From assembly GCA_009377535.1 (NCBI GenBank), contig WHTV01000009.1, positions 1-64,000 of the forward strand: a stretch of 64,000 nt of DNA, given 5' to 3'. Both the position numbers and the translations under genes were made by a program. Under the pieces are notes generated by a model. The model saw nothing but the letters and a program-made list of their open reading frames with translations, was not told the origin of the DNA and searched no databases. This document shows positions 41,396 through 50,374 of the stretch, piece by piece (the first letter of the stretch is position 1; each line of letters starts with the position of its first letter). Origin of the DNA: Kiloniellaceae bacterium (GTDB lineage Bacteria; Pseudomonadota; Alphaproteobacteria; Kiloniellales; Kiloniellaceae).

Positions 41396-42459
41396 GCCAG
41401 CGCCTTGAGGATCGCCTCGCCGCAACCGCGGGTGTCGGCGCTGCCGCCGAGGTCGCGGGTGCGCCCCTGCGGGTTCACCAGCACGCTCTCCACAGCCGCC
41501 TCCAGCTCCGCCGCCGCAGCGCTCTCGCCGAGGTGGTCGAGCATCAGGGCGGCGGTCCACACCGCGGCGACCGGGTTGGCGATACCCTTGCCGGCGATGT
41601 CGGGCGCCGAACCGTGCACCGGCTCGAAGAGCGAAGGGAACTCGCGCGGCGGGTTGAGGTTGGCCGCCGGGGCAATGCCGATGGAGCCCGCCACCGCGGG
41701 ACCGAGATCGGAGAGGATGTCGCCGAAGAGGTTGGAGGCGACCACCACGTCGAACCAGTCGGGGTGCTGCACGAAGTGGGCGGTCAGGATGTCGATGTGG
41801 TACTGCGCCGTCTTCACGCCGGGATACTGCTCCGCCATGGCGGCAAAGCGTTCGTCCCAGTAAGGCATGGTGTGCACGATGCCGTTGGACTTGGTGGCCG
41901 AGGTCACGTGCCGGCGCCGGCGTTTCTCGGCGAGCTCGAAGGCGTACTTCAGGATGCGGTCGGTGCCGCGGCGCGTGAAGCAGGACAGCTGGGAGACCAT
42001 CTCCTGCTCGGTCCCGGCGTAGAGCCGCCCGCCGATCTCCGAGTATTCGCCCTCGACGTTCTCGCGCACCACGATGAAGTCAATGTCTTCCGGGCCGCGC
42101 CCGGCCAGCGGCGAGGTCATACCCTTCAGCAGGCGCACCGGCCGCACGTTGGCATAGAGGTCGAGCTCGCGGCGCAGCGGGATCAGCAGGCCCCAGAGCG
42201 AGACGTGGTCCGGCACGCCGGGAAAGCCGACCGCGCCGAGGTAGATGGCATCGAACTCCTTGACCTGGGCGATGCCGTCTTCCGGCATCATGCGGCCGGT
42301 CTCGGCGTAGCGCTGGCAGGACCAGTCGAAGTGCTGCCACTCCAGGGCGAAGCCATGACGGCCGGCGACCGCCTCGGCCGCACGCTGGCCCTCCGGAATC
42401 ACTTCCTTGCCGATCCCGTCTCCAGGAATCACGGCGATGCGGTATTTGCGATCAGCCAT
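41392..42459 (-). CDS. Tartrate / D-malate dehydrogenase family enzyme
   Basis: 355 residues of the isocitrate/isopropylmalate dehydrogenase superfamily. N-terminal AVIPGDGIGKEV, then GLLIPLRRELDLYANVRPVR, FIVVRENVEGEYSEIGG, the catalytic Lys region TSATKSNGIVHTMPYW and DILSDLGPAVAGSIGIAP plus the NAD contact FEPVHGSAPDIAGKG. The LLIPLRRELDLYANVRP pattern and the absence of LeuB-specific features point to tartrate dehydrogenase/D-malate dehydrogenase (TtuC/DmlA). NAD is the likely cofactor. Its stop codon lies inside a dispersed repeat. Confidence 0.9.
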   Translation of the reverse strand: MADRKYRIAVIPGDGIGKEVIPEGQRAAEAVAGRHGFALEWQHFDWSCQRYAETGRMMPEDGIAQVKEFDAIYLGAVGFPGVPDHVSLWGLLIPLRRELDLYANVRPVRLLKGMTSPLAGRGPEDIDFIVVRENVEGEYSEIGGRLYAGTEQEMVSQLSCFTRRGTDRILKYAFELAEKRRRRHVTSATKSNGIVHTMPYWDERFAAMAEQYPGVKTAQYHIDILTAHFVQHPDWFDVVVASNLFGDILSDLGPAVAGSIGIAPAANLNPPREFPSLFEPVHGSAPDIAGKGIANPVAAVWTAALMLDHLGESAAAAELEAAVESVLVNPQGRTRDLGGSADTRGCGEAILKALA

Positions 42460-42630
42460 CCGAATCTCGCCATCCTTGGGTCACTGGAGGCCTCGAATAG
42501 GGCATCGGAGCGTTTTCGGCAAGCGGCGGCGGGACCCATTGCACCTCACGGAAAACGCCGGGGACTTGCAAATTGCCGCCTTCGCCAAATCGGCGCATAA
42601 ACCAAGATCTTTGCACGGAGGGGTCGCAAG

Positions 42631-43104
42631 GTGAGGAGATATCTACCCTACCTCATTCCCGCGGGGCTGGTGGCGGTCGCCATCTTCATCGTCCTTGACC
42701 GGCCCGATGATCCGAAGATGTTGGGGTTCACCTTGGCAGAGATCGATCAGCTTCGAGATGATGCCGGTAGGATCTCTCCGGAAGAGCTTCAGAATGAACT
42801 CCAGCGATGGGCGGCGGAAATGCAGACGCAACTGCCCGTCGACCTCCCCACGGACAGGGAAATCCTGGCATTGGAGATCTATGACCTCACGGTCGAGGCT
42901 CGCATCCGGCTTTCCGTCCAGGAAAGCTACGGGATCAGCCAAGCTCTTGCCCAAGATCTGAGGGAATCCGATGCGGACGCCTGTCGGAACGAGACGATGC
43001 GCCGACTGCTTGAAGCCGGCGTCGAGGTCGTGATGGCGTTCGAGGATCACGACGGCGACTTCATCCGCAATCACCTGCTACGCAAGGCGTCCTGTCGGGG
43101 ATAG
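42631..43104 (+). CDS. Hypothetical membrane-anchored protein
   Basis: 157 residues starting at GTG 42631, with GGAGGGG 8 nt upstream. A short basic start and one hydrophobic helix (residues 5-22) would anchor or export it. The rest is acidic and helical (DPKMLGFTLAEIDQLRDD, ISPEELQNELQRWAAEMQ), with two cysteines (DACRNE and ASCRG). No family recognised. Base composition is slightly lower in GC than its neighbours, so it may be a more recent arrival. It converges with tRNA-Ala. Confidence 0.65.
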   Translation: MRRYLPYLIPAGLVAVAIFIVLDRPDDPKMLGFTLAEIDQLRDDAGRISPEELQNELQRWAAEMQTQLPVDLPTDREILALEIYDLTVEARIRLSVQESYGISQALAQDLRESDADACRNETMRRLLEAGVEVVMAFEDHDGDFIRNHLLRKASCRG

Positions 43105-43122
43105 GGCCGCACAGGAGCAACC

Positions 43123-43164
43123 CCGAAAAGCAAGAAGGGTTCGACCTGACGGATCGAACCCTTC
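43123..43164 (-). terminator. Terminator of tRNA-Ala
   Basis: A perfect 11-bp stem (GAAGGGTTCGA with TCGAACCCTTC, positions 43134-43164) around a 9-nt loop begins 10 nt after the tRNA. On the minus strand it is followed by TTGCTTTTC. It can also act on the convergent gene ending at 43104. Confidence 0.75.
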
Positions 43165-43173
43165 CTGAAAACT

Positions 43174-43249
<76 letters not shown>

Positions 43250-43450
43250 ATGGGAACCACCGGTTGAACCTGTCTAAACGGCTGCCGCCCGGCGGCGTGG
43301 AGCGGGAAATTAAGTATCCCGCCGTATCAAGGCAAGAGAAAACTCGTGGGCTCCCGTCCCCTTCCTTGGGCGCCGCTTCCGCCTGCCGGGCCTGGACCGG
43401 CGCGGCGGAGTATCGACGCCAAGGGTTACTCTTAGGCTAACGCCAGGATG

Positions 43451-43822
43451 TCAGGTGTCTTCGTCGTCGTCACTGACCACGACTTCGGCCACGTCGTCGT
43501 CGCCCAGGTCCGAGGTATCCTCGATGAAATCGTCATCGTCCTTGCTCTTGCCGACGACCGCATCGGCCTCCTCATCATCGATTTCGAAGTCGTCTTCGAC
43601 GTCCTCGCTATCCTCGCCCTCGGCGGCCACGGGCTTCGGCTTCTTCGGCTTGGCCGGAGCCTCGGGCTTCGGCGCACTGCGCGGGCGGCGCGATTTCAAG
43701 AGCGCCTCCGGATCGAACACCGCCCCGCAGGAGGGGCAGACGATCGGCGATTTCAGCAGGTCGTAGAACTTGGCCCCACAACTCTGACAGCTGCGCTTGG
43801 TTCCCCATTTCGGATTTGCCAC
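43451..43822 (-). CDS. TIGR02300 (FYDLN-acid) family protein
   Basis: 123 residues from GTG 43822, with GGAGGT 8 nt upstream. The N-terminal 45 residues hold a zinc-ribbon-like module, CQSCGAKFYDLLKSPIVCPSCG (four Cys), with the FYDL signature. A Pro/Lys linker follows, and then a strongly acidic tail (FIEDTSDLGDDDVAEVVVSDD). Function unknown; the family is restricted to alphaproteobacteria and related groups. Divergent from aroA, its usual neighbour. Confidence 0.93.
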   Translation of the reverse strand: MANPKWGTKRSCQSCGAKFYDLLKSPIVCPSCGAVFDPEALLKSRRPRSAPKPEAPAKPKKPKPVAAEGEDSEDVEDDFEIDDEEADAVVGKSKDDDDFIEDTSDLGDDDVAEVVVSDDDEDT

Positions 43823-44050
43823 CAGCGCGTACCTCCACAGGTCTGCAGTTCATTGGTTGGGCGTGGCAATTGCCATGATCGTGCATCGCTGTCAAAAGGT
43901 TATTGCCGCCTGCCGGGCCGGACCCCGGCGGCCCGGCGGAGCAGGGGATTGCAGCCACCCCCGAAAGGCCGATAGAAACTGTTCGAACATCGGCGGAAGG
44001 TCTGCCGGAATACTAGCCAGACACCTCCCCAGACAAGGAAGCCGCCTCCC

Positions 44051-45415
44051 GTGAAACCCATGACTGCCAGGCCGGGCACGGCGCTTTCAGGCAGCGTCCG
44101 GCTGCCCGGTGACAAATCCATCTCGCACCGCGCCCTGATGTTCGGTGCGCTGGCAGTGGGGGAAACCGTCATCGACGGTCTGCTGGAGGGCGAAGACGTG
44201 CTGCGTACCGCCGCGGCGATGCGCGCGTTGGGTGCCCAGATCGAACGCGATCCGGCCGGCCGCTGGCACGTCTGGGGGCGCGGTATCGGCGCCCTGGAGG
44301 AGCCGGCGGACGTGCTCGACATGGGCAACTCCGGCACCGGCGCGCGCCTGCTGCTGGGCATCCTGGCGAGCCACCCGCTGACCGCTGTGCTGACCGGTGA
44401 CGCCTCCCTGCGCAAGCGGCCGATGGCGCGGGTGACCGAGCCGCTCTCGGCCTGCGGCGCCGTGTTCATCGCCCGCGAGGGCGGCCGCTTGCCGCTGACG
44501 GTGATCGGCGCCCGCGATCCGCTACCGCTCGACTACCGCCTGCCGGTGCCCTCGGCCCAGGTGAAGTCGGCCGTGCTGCTGGCTGGCCTGGGCGCACCGG
44601 GCGAGACGCGGGTGGTCGAGCGTGAGGCGACGCGCGACCACAGCGAGCGCATGCTCGGCCACTTCGGCGCCGTCATCCGCCGTCGCCAGATCGACGACGA
44701 AGGCCACGCCGCGCAGGAGATCCTCCTCACCGGCCAGCCGGAGTTGATCGCGCGCGCCGTGCAGGTGCCGACCGATCCCTCTTCCGCCGCCTTCCCACTG
44801 GTCGCCGCCCTCCTGCTGCCCGGCTCCGAGGTGCGCCTGGCCGGCGTCGGCATGAACCCGCAGCGCAGCGGTCTGATCACCACGCTGCAGGAGATGGGCG
44901 GCGACATCGCCATCGAGAACCGGCGCCACCAGGGCGGCGAGCCGGTCGCCGACCTGGTGGCGCGCGGCAGTCGCCTGAAGGGGGTGGAAGTGCCGGCCGA
45001 GCGCGCGCCCTCGATGATCGACGAGTTCCCGATCCTCGCCATGGCCGCCGCCGCCGCCGAGGGGCGCACGGTGATGCATGGCCTGGGCGAGCTGCGTGTC
45101 AAGGAAAGCGACCGCCTGGCCGCCATCGCCCGCGGCCTCGCCCGCTGCGGCGTCGGCGTCGAGGAGCAGCCGGAGAGCCTGACCGTCGCCGGCTGCGGCG
45201 GACGCCCGCCCGGCGGCAACGCGCAGGCCATCGAGACCGAGCTGGACCACCGCATCGCTATGAGCTTCCTGGTGCTCGGGCTCGCCGCCGAGCGTCCGGT
45301 GCTGATCGACGACATGACGCCGGTAGCGACCTCCTTTCCCGACTTCGCCGACCTCATGCAGGGCCTCGGCGCCGAGTTCGCGGCGCCGGAGGGCGCCCTC
45401 AAGTGGCAGCCATGA
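44051..45415 (+). CDS. aroA: 3-phosphoshikimate 1-carboxyvinyltransferase (EPSP synthase)
   Basis: 454 residues from GTG 44051. Key regions: [18 protein letters not shown] (substrate Lys and Arg), [41 protein letters not shown] (catalytic Asp and Glu), [14 protein letters not shown]. It joins shikimate 3-phosphate and phosphoenolpyruvate in aromatic amino acid synthesis. The GDKS and NSGTGARLL forms, with Ala after the TG rather than Gly-Asn-Ala-Gly-Thr, resemble class II enzymes such as Agrobacterium CP4. Stop overlaps the cmk start. Confidence 0.97.
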   Translation: MKPMTARPGTALSGSVRLPGDKSISHRALMFGALAVGETVIDGLLEGEDVLRTAAAMRALGAQIERDPAGRWHVWGRGIGALEEPADVLDMGNSGTGARLLLGILASHPLTAVLTGDASLRKRPMARVTEPLSACGAVFIAREGGRLPLTVIGARDPLPLDYRLPVPSAQVKSAVLLAGLGAPGETRVVEREATRDHSERMLGHFGAVIRRRQIDDEGHAAQEILLTGQPELIARAVQVPTDPSSAAFPLVAALLLPGSEVRLAGVGMNPQRSGLITTLQEMGGDIAIENRRHQGGEPVADLVARGSRLKGVEVPAERAPSMIDEFPILAMAAAAAEGRTVMHGLGELRVKESDRLAAIARGLARCGVGVEEQPESLTVAGCGGRPPGGNAQAIETELDHRIAMSFLVLGLAAERPVLIDDMTPVATSFPDFADLMQGLGAEFAAPEGALKWQP

Positions 45416-46062
45416 TCGTCGCCGTCGACGGGCCGGTGGCAGCCGGCAAGGGCACCCTGGCGCGGCGCCTGGCCGCCGCCCTCGGCTGCGCCTACCTCGA
45501 TACCGGGTCGATCTACCGCGCCGTGGCGGCCAAGATCCTGGTGGCCGGCGGCGACCCGGAGAACGCCGAAACAGCCGCCGCCGCCGCCAGGGACCTGGAG
45601 CCCATCGACCTCGAACGCGACGACCTGCGCCTGGAGAAGGTCAGCCAGGCGGCCTCCAAGGTGGCCGCCATCCCGGCGGTGCGCGCCGCCCTGCTGGACT
45701 TCCAGCGCCGCTTCGCCGCGGCGCCGCCGCGGGGCCTGAACGGTGCCGTTCTGGACGGCCGCGACATCGGCACCGTGGTCTGTCCGGGCGCCGATGTGAA
45801 ATTCTTCCTGACAGCTTCGGTCGAGGCGCGCGCCGCCCGGCGCCATAAAGAGTTGCTTGAACGGGGCGAGCAGAGTATATACGCGCGCGTTTTGCAGGAC
45901 TTGCGCGAACGGGATGCGCGCGACAGCGGGCGGGCGACCGCCCCTTTGCGGGCCGCGGAGGATGCGGTCCGGCTCGATACCAGCGCGATGGACGCCGATC
46001 AGGCCTTCGAGGTCGCCATGGCGGAGATCGCCCGGCGTGGGCTGGCGCGTCAGCCGGGGTAA
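45412..46062 (+). CDS. cmk: Cytidylate kinase
   Basis: 216 residues from ATG 45412, whose ATG overlaps the aroA stop (ATGA); an alternative GTG lies three codons upstream. P-loop [19 protein letters not shown]-binding region [33 protein letters not shown] and the LID-like [17 protein letters not shown] are all typical of Cmk. It phosphorylates CMP and dCMP. The aroA-cmk-rpsA order is widespread in proteobacteria. Confidence 0.97.
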   Translation: MIVAVDGPVAAGKGTLARRLAAALGCAYLDTGSIYRAVAAKILVAGGDPENAETAAAAARDLEPIDLERDDLRLEKVSQAASKVAAIPAVRAALLDFQRRFAAAPPRGLNGAVLDGRDIGTVVCPGADVKFFLTASVEARAARRHKELLERGEQSIYARVLQDLRERDARDSGRATAPLRAAEDAVRLDTSAMDADQAFEVAMAEIARRGLARQPG

Positions 46063-46244
46063 CCCCAAAATGGGTGTTCTCCGAAGCGGGCCGTCAGGAA
46101 CGGTTTCAGGAAAATCGGTTTTCCGGCTGCCTTTCGGGGCCGTCCCGTGCAAGCCAGCAAGACGTTTTCGCCCGGGATGGTCCCGGGAAGACCGGCGGCA
46201 AACCGCCCGGCCTGGATAGTGAAGAAGAGAAAGGACGTCCCCAC
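46063..46244 (+). promoter_or_regulatory. Leader of rpsA with two hairpins
   Basis: 182 nt between cmk and rpsA. It contains the hairpins GGAAAA-TCGG-TTTTCC (46109-46124) and CCCGGGA-TGG-TCCCGGG (46171-46187), then AAAGGA 9 nt before the rpsA ATG. In E. coli the rpsA leader is structured and mediates repression by S1; a similar role here is inference. Confidence 0.4.
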
Positions 46245-47996
46245 ATGGCAGAAGCAGCCACCAACACCGTCGCGAAGGAAAGCTTTGCGGCCCTGCTCGA
46301 TGAATCTCTCGGCACTGACGATTCGCTGGAAGGCAAAGTCCTCCGCGGCACCATCATCGCCATCGAAGGCGACACCGCGGTTATCGACGTCGGCCTGAAG
46401 TCGGAAGGGCGCGTCGCCCTGAAGGAATTCGCCGAAGCCGGCCAGATGGCGGAGCTGAAGGCCGGCGACGAGGTCGAGGTCTACCTCGAGCGCATGGAGA
46501 ACAAGAACGGCGAGGCCATGCTGAGCCGTGAGAAGGCCAAGCGCGAGGAAGCCTGGACGCTGCTGGCCAAGGCCTTCAACAACAACGAGCGGGTGACCGG
46601 CATCATCTTCGGTCGCGTCAAGGGCGGCTTCACCGTCGATCTTTCCGGCGCCGTGGCCTTCCTGCCCGGCAGCCAGGTCGACATCCGCCCGGTGCGCGAC
46701 GTCAGCCCGCTGATGGGCACCCCGCAGCCCTTCCAGATCCTCAAGATGGACCGTTCGCGCGGCAACATCGTGGTGTCGCGCCGCGCTGTCCTCGAGGAAA
46801 CCCGCGCCGAGCAGCGTTCGGAGCTGGTGGCCAACCTGAAGGAAGGCCAGGTGCTGACCGGAGTGGTCAAGAACATCACCGACTACGGCGCCTTCGTCGA
46901 TCTCGGCGGTGTCGATGGCCTGCTGCATGTCACCGACATCTCCTGGAAGCGCATCAACCACCCGACTGAAGTGCTGTCCATCGGCCAGCAGGTGCAGGTG
47001 CAGGTGATCCGCTTCAATCCGGAGACCCAGCGCATCAGCCTGGGCATGAAGCAGCTGGAAGCCGATCCCTGGGAAGGCGTCGCCGCCAAGTACCCGGTCG
47101 GCACCAAGTTCACCGGCCGCGTCACCAACATCACCGACTACGGCGCCTTCGTGGAACTGGAGGCCGGTATCGAGGGCCTCGTCCACGTCTCCGAGATGAG
47201 CTGGACCAAGAAGAACGTCCACCCGGGCAAGATCGTCTCCACCTCGCAGGAAGTCGAGGTCATGATCCTCGACGTCGACGAGCAGAAGCGGCGCATCAGC
47301 CTGGGCCTAAAGCAGTGCGGCTCCAATCCCTGGGAGTCCTTCCTGGCCAACTATCCGGTCGGCAGCGAGCTGGAAGGCGAGATCAAGAACATCACCGAGT
47401 TCGGCCTCTTCGTCGGCATGCCCGGCGAGATCGACGGCATGGTTCATCTCTCCGACCTCGACTGGAACCTGTCGGGCGAGGAAGCGGCCAAGAGCTACAG
47501 CAAGGGTGATCTCCTCAAGGTCAAGGTGCTCGACGTCGACGTCGAGAAGGAGCGCGTCAGTCTCGGCGTGAAGCAGCTCGGCGAGGATCCCTTCGCCGGC
47601 AGCACCGAGAACCTGAAGAAGGGCGACGTGGTGACCTGTACCGTGCATCAGGTGGTCGAGAACGGCATCGAGGTGCAGGTGGGCGACGGCGGCCCCATCG
47701 GCTTCATCCGCAAGGCCGAACTGTCGCGCGACCGCAGCGAGCAGCAGCCGACCCGCTTCGCCGTGGGTGAGAAGGTCGATGCGCGCATCACCGCCGTCGA
47801 TCCCAAGACCCGCAAGATCTCGCTGTCCGTCAAGCAGCGCGAGATTGCCGAAGAGAAGAAGGCTGTCGCCGACTACGGCTCCACCGAGTCCGGTGCCAGC
47901 CTGGGCGACATCCTGGGTGCCGCCATCTCCGAAGCCGCACGCAAGCGCGGCAAAGGCGACCAGGACGAGGACGGCGACGAGGACGAGGACGCTTGA
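46245..47996 (+). CDS. rpsA: 30S ribosomal protein S1
   Basis: 583 residues from ATG 46245, with AAAGGA upstream. Six S1 (OB-fold) repeats are readable: first at about 35-100, with later ones marked by NITDYGAFVDLGGVDGLLHV, NITDYGAFVELEAGIEGLVHV and NITEFGLFVGMPGEIDGMVHL. Ends in an acidic tail. S1 brings mRNA to the 30S subunit. Upstream in-frame codons to 46074 are leader. Followed by a very strong terminator. Confidence 0.98.
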   Translation: MAEAATNTVAKESFAALLDESLGTDDSLEGKVLRGTIIAIEGDTAVIDVGLKSEGRVALKEFAEAGQMAELKAGDEVEVYLERMENKNGEAMLSREKAKREEAWTLLAKAFNNNERVTGIIFGRVKGGFTVDLSGAVAFLPGSQVDIRPVRDVSPLMGTPQPFQILKMDRSRGNIVVSRRAVLEETRAEQRSELVANLKEGQVLTGVVKNITDYGAFVDLGGVDGLLHVTDISWKRINHPTEVLSIGQQVQVQVIRFNPETQRISLGMKQLEADPWEGVAAKYPVGTKFTGRVTNITDYGAFVELEAGIEGLVHVSEMSWTKKNVHPGKIVSTSQEVEVMILDVDEQKRRISLGLKQCGSNPWESFLANYPVGSELEGEIKNITEFGLFVGMPGEIDGMVHLSDLDWNLSGEEAAKSYSKGDLLKVKVLDVDVEKERVSLGVKQLGEDPFAGSTENLKKGDVVTCTVHQVVENGIEVQVGDGGPIGFIRKAELSRDRSEQQPTRFAVGEKVDARITAVDPKTRKISLSVKQREIAEEKKAVADYGSTESGASLGDILGAAISEAARKRGKGDQDEDGDEDEDA

Positions 47997-48001
47997 TCCC
48001 G

Positions 48002-48031
48002 CCGCGGCCGCGCCCTCGGGCGCGGCCGCGG
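48002..48031. repeat. Long GC hairpin after rpsA
   Basis: Almost perfect palindrome: a 14-bp stem beginning CCGCGGCCGCGC directly after the rpsA stop, with a very small loop. No T tract follows, so it may stabilise the 3' end of the mRNA rather than terminate. Confidence 0.6.
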
Positions 48032-48051
48032 ACCATCGCAACTGCCCATTC

Positions 48052-48088
48052 AGCGGCCCGCCGGAGCACCGGCGGGCCGCTTTCTTTT
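48052..48088 (+). terminator. Rho-independent terminator of rpsA
   Basis: A 13-bp perfect stem (AGCGGCCCGCCGG with CCGGCGGGCCGCT), a 4-nt loop and TTCTTTT. The strongest terminator in the window. Confidence 0.92.
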
Positions 48089-48111
48089 GGCTGGGCCTTA
48101 GCGGCCCTGGC

Positions 48112-48147
48112 GAAAACGCAGAGATTCCACGAGTCTCTGCCGTTTTC
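48112..48147 (+). terminator. Second hairpin/terminator between rpsA and ihfB
   Basis: A stem of GAAAACG-CAGAGA with TCTCTG-C-CGTTTTC (13 bp with one bulge), a 9-nt loop, followed by TTGTTCTC. Its A/T-rich base could let it work in either direction. Confidence 0.55.
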
Positions 48148-48195
48148 TTGTTCTCGGCATTCATCGAAAAAACGTTTGTTCTGAAAGGCTTATCC

Positions 48196-48224
48196 TTGAC
48201 GCCTGAGCGTTCCTCTGGCAACGT
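48196..48224 (+). promoter_or_regulatory. Promoter candidate for ihfB
   Basis: TTGACG (48196-48201), a 17-nt spacer and a poor -10 CAACGT (48219-48224), about 190 nt upstream of ihfB. The -35 and spacing are good, the -10 weak. Confidence 0.35.
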
Positions 48225-48417
48225 TTCCCTCACTTGCGCCCGGAGCTCGAGCCCCGGACGCACAAAAAGCAGCGCGGAGCGCAGGCCGGAGCAGGGGAAC
48301 GACCTCAAGGGTTACCTGGGTCCAAGGGAAAATACCGGCGGCCGTACCGTGATCTGCGGGAGGTAAACGGGATGGGGACACCGACCGCTTCGCGGATCGG
48401 GAGGGGATGACGTCGCT

Positions 48418-48699
48418 ATGACAAAATCTGAATTGATCCAACATATCGCGGATCTCAATCCGCATCTCTATCACCGTGACGTTGAGCGTATCGTTACGAC
48501 GATCTTCGACGAAATCAGCGAAGCCCTGGCGCGGGGGGACCGGGTAGAGCTGCGCGGTTTTGGCGCCTTTTCGGTGAAGCGCCGCGAGGCGCGCGTCGGC
48601 CGCAATCCGCGCACCGGCGCGGCGGTCAGCGTGTCGGAGAAGCACGTTCCCTTCTTCAAGACCGGCAAGCAGCTGCGCGAGCGCCTGAACAGTCGCTGA
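48418..48699 (+). CDS. ihfB: Integration host factor beta subunit
   Basis: 93 residues, an HU/IHF-fold protein: [55 protein letters not shown] (the DNA-intercalating arm with RNPRTG) and [15 protein letters not shown]. It pairs with IhfA to bend DNA sharply, including at sigma-54 promoters, which fits with rpoN elsewhere in the window. Preceded by GGGAGGGG and located after rpsA, the standard position. Confidence 0.97.
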   Translation: MTKSELIQHIADLNPHLYHRDVERIVTTIFDEISEALARGDRVELRGFGAFSVKRREARVGRNPRTGAAVSVSEKHVPFFKTGKQLRERLNSR

Positions 48700-48722
48700 G
48701 GCCTCGCCGGTCCCGGTTACCG

Positions 48723-48775
48723 AGCCCGGATTTCTCAAACTATGGCGGAGCGTCATAGTTTGAGAAATCCGGGCT
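48723..48775. repeat. Dispersed palindromic element, complete copy
   Basis: Two perfect 22-bp arms (AGCCCGGATTTCTCAAACTATG and its reverse complement, described here as arms 48723-48744 and 48754-48775) around a 9-nt loop GCGGAGCGT. A half copy of one arm lies at 41362-41395, 7.3 kb away. It lies 24 nt downstream of ihfB and has no T tract, so it looks like a REP-type repeat rather than a plain terminator. Confidence 0.88.
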
Positions 48776-48834
48776 AGGGCCTCGCGATGCGGCGTCGATT
48801 GGGCTAGACTCGGGCCGAACTTGCGGCAATCCGA

Positions 48835-49212
48835 GTGGTGTTTGCGCCTGTGCACTACGTCTACTGGATCATCACCTTCCTGTTCCTGATCGTCTTCGTG
48901 ACTTTCACGGCGGCGAACCTGCAGCAGGTGGCCATCGATTTCTGGCCCTTCGAGTACCATCTCGTCCTGCCCTTCGCGCTGGTCCTGCTGGGCAGCCTGT
49001 TGAGCGGCTTCCTCATCGGCGCCTTCCTCATGTGGCTGCGCTTCGGCGCCGCCCGCGCCCGCGCCCGTCGCGCCGAGCAGCGCGCCGCCCTCCTGGAGCG
49101 CGAGCTTGTCGATCTGAAGCGCAGCGCAGCGGCGCCGCGCAGCGCCGCCGCCGGCACACCGCAATTGGCAAACCCCGCAAGCGGGCTGAAGTCGGCCGCC
49201 GGTGGTCGCTGA
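48835..49212 (+). CDS. LapA-domain (DUF1049) membrane protein
   Basis: 125 residues; start taken at GTG 48835, though GTG 48850 is equally possible. Two membrane helices (about 9-28 and 45-68) with the LapA pattern FTAANLQQVAIDFWPF between them, followed by a basic coiled-coil-like segment (ARARARRAEQRAALLERELVDLKR). E. coli LapA works with LapB in LPS assembly control; here no lapB is adjacent. The C-terminal tail is low complexity. It sits between ihfB and the ornithine-cyclodeaminase homologue. Confidence 0.85.
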   Translation: MVFAPVHYVYWIITFLFLIVFVTFTAANLQQVAIDFWPFEYHLVLPFALVLLGSLLSGFLIGAFLMWLRFGAARARARRAEQRAALLERELVDLKRSAAAPRSAAAGTPQLANPASGLKSAAGGR

Positions 49213-49230
49213 ACCGGTGCGGGCGGCCTG

Positions 49231-50166
49231 ATGCGCATCGTTTCCGCCGCCGAGGTCGAGGCCGCCCTCGACTACCCCTCGCTGGTCGAGCGCCTGCGCC
49301 AGGCCTTCCGCCGCGACTTCCAGGTGCCGGTGCGCCATCACCACGACATCGAGGTGACCGGCGGCAGCACGGCGACGCTGCTGCTGATGCCGGCCTGGCA
49401 GGTCGGCCGCCACATCGGCATCAAGATGGTGACGGTGTTTCCCGACAATGCGGAAAAGAGCCTGCCGGCGGTCATGGGCATCTACGTTCTGGTCGACGGC
49501 AGCAACGGTTCGCCGCTGGCCTTGATCGACGGACCCACCTTGACGGTGAAGCGTACCGCCGCCGCCTCGGCGCTGGCCTCCAGCTATCTCTCGCGCCCCG
49601 ATGCGGAGCGCCTGCTGATGGTCGGCACCGGCGCGCTGGCGCCGCAGCTCATCGTGGCCCATGCGGCCGTCCGGCCGATCTGCAACGTGCTGATCTGGGG
49701 CCGCAGCGCCGAGAAGGCGCAGCGCCTAGCCAAGCGCATGAACCGCCGCGATTTCCGCGTCGACTGGACCGACGATCTGGAGACGGCCGCGCGCGGTGCC
49801 CACATCATCTCCTGCGCCACATTGTCGAAGGTGCCGCTGATCCACGGCGACTGGCTGCAGCCGGGCCAGCACCTCGATCTCGTCGGCGCCTTCCGTCCGG
49901 ATATGCGCGAGACTGACGACGCGGTGATGCGCCGCGCCCGCGTCTTCGTCGACACCCGTGCCGGCGCGACCAAGGAGGGCGGCGACATCGTGCAGGCCGT
50001 TGAGACAGGCGCGCTGTCGGTCGACGACATCGCCGGCGATCTCTTCGAGTTGACGCGCGGCGACCGCAGCGGCCGGCGCTACTACGATCAAGTCACGCTT
50101 TTCAAGTCGGTCGGCACCGCCGTCGAGGATCTCGCGGCGGCGCAACTGGTCGTCGAACGGTCTTAG
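49231..50166 (+). CDS. Ornithine cyclodeaminase / mu-crystallin family protein
   Basis: 311 residues. Family marks: HHHDIEVTGGSTATLLLMPAW, the substrate Lys region IGIKMVTVFPDN, DGPTLTVKRTAAASALAS and the Rossmann motif MVGTGALAPQLIVAHA, then DLVGAFRPDMRETDD. Members include ornithine cyclodeaminase, imine reductases and amino-acid dehydrogenases, so the substrate is open. It is followed, 208 nt later, by a sarcosine-oxidase-like flavoenzyme; both work on C-N bonds, so a joint amine pathway is possible. Confidence 0.9.
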   Translation: MRIVSAAEVEAALDYPSLVERLRQAFRRDFQVPVRHHHDIEVTGGSTATLLLMPAWQVGRHIGIKMVTVFPDNAEKSLPAVMGIYVLVDGSNGSPLALIDGPTLTVKRTAAASALASSYLSRPDAERLLMVGTGALAPQLIVAHAAVRPICNVLIWGRSAEKAQRLAKRMNRRDFRVDWTDDLETAARGAHIISCATLSKVPLIHGDWLQPGQHLDLVGAFRPDMRETDDAVMRRARVFVDTRAGATKEGGDIVQAVETGALSVDDIAGDLFELTRGDRSGRRYYDQVTLFKSVGTAVEDLAAAQLVVERS

Positions 50167-50374
50167 AGCAGTGCGGATCCGAGGAGGAGCACTGCATGGC
50201 CGAGCGGGGGCACGGCCAGCGGCCGATTTCGCCCGGTGGATCTCGGGGCGCTGGATTTCGCAGCGGCCCGGCGCTATGCAGGACGCGGCGCCGCCGGCAT
50301 GAAGCCAGGGGGCTTGTCCCTGGGGCCCGGACGACGGCGGGAGCGGCGAGGCCTCGCAGGAAGGTTCCAAGCTA

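Noticed and set aside
46065-46244. Extended rpsA start at 46074
   Set aside because: S1 proteins start near MAEAATNT; the upstream codons contain leader hairpins and no ribosome site.
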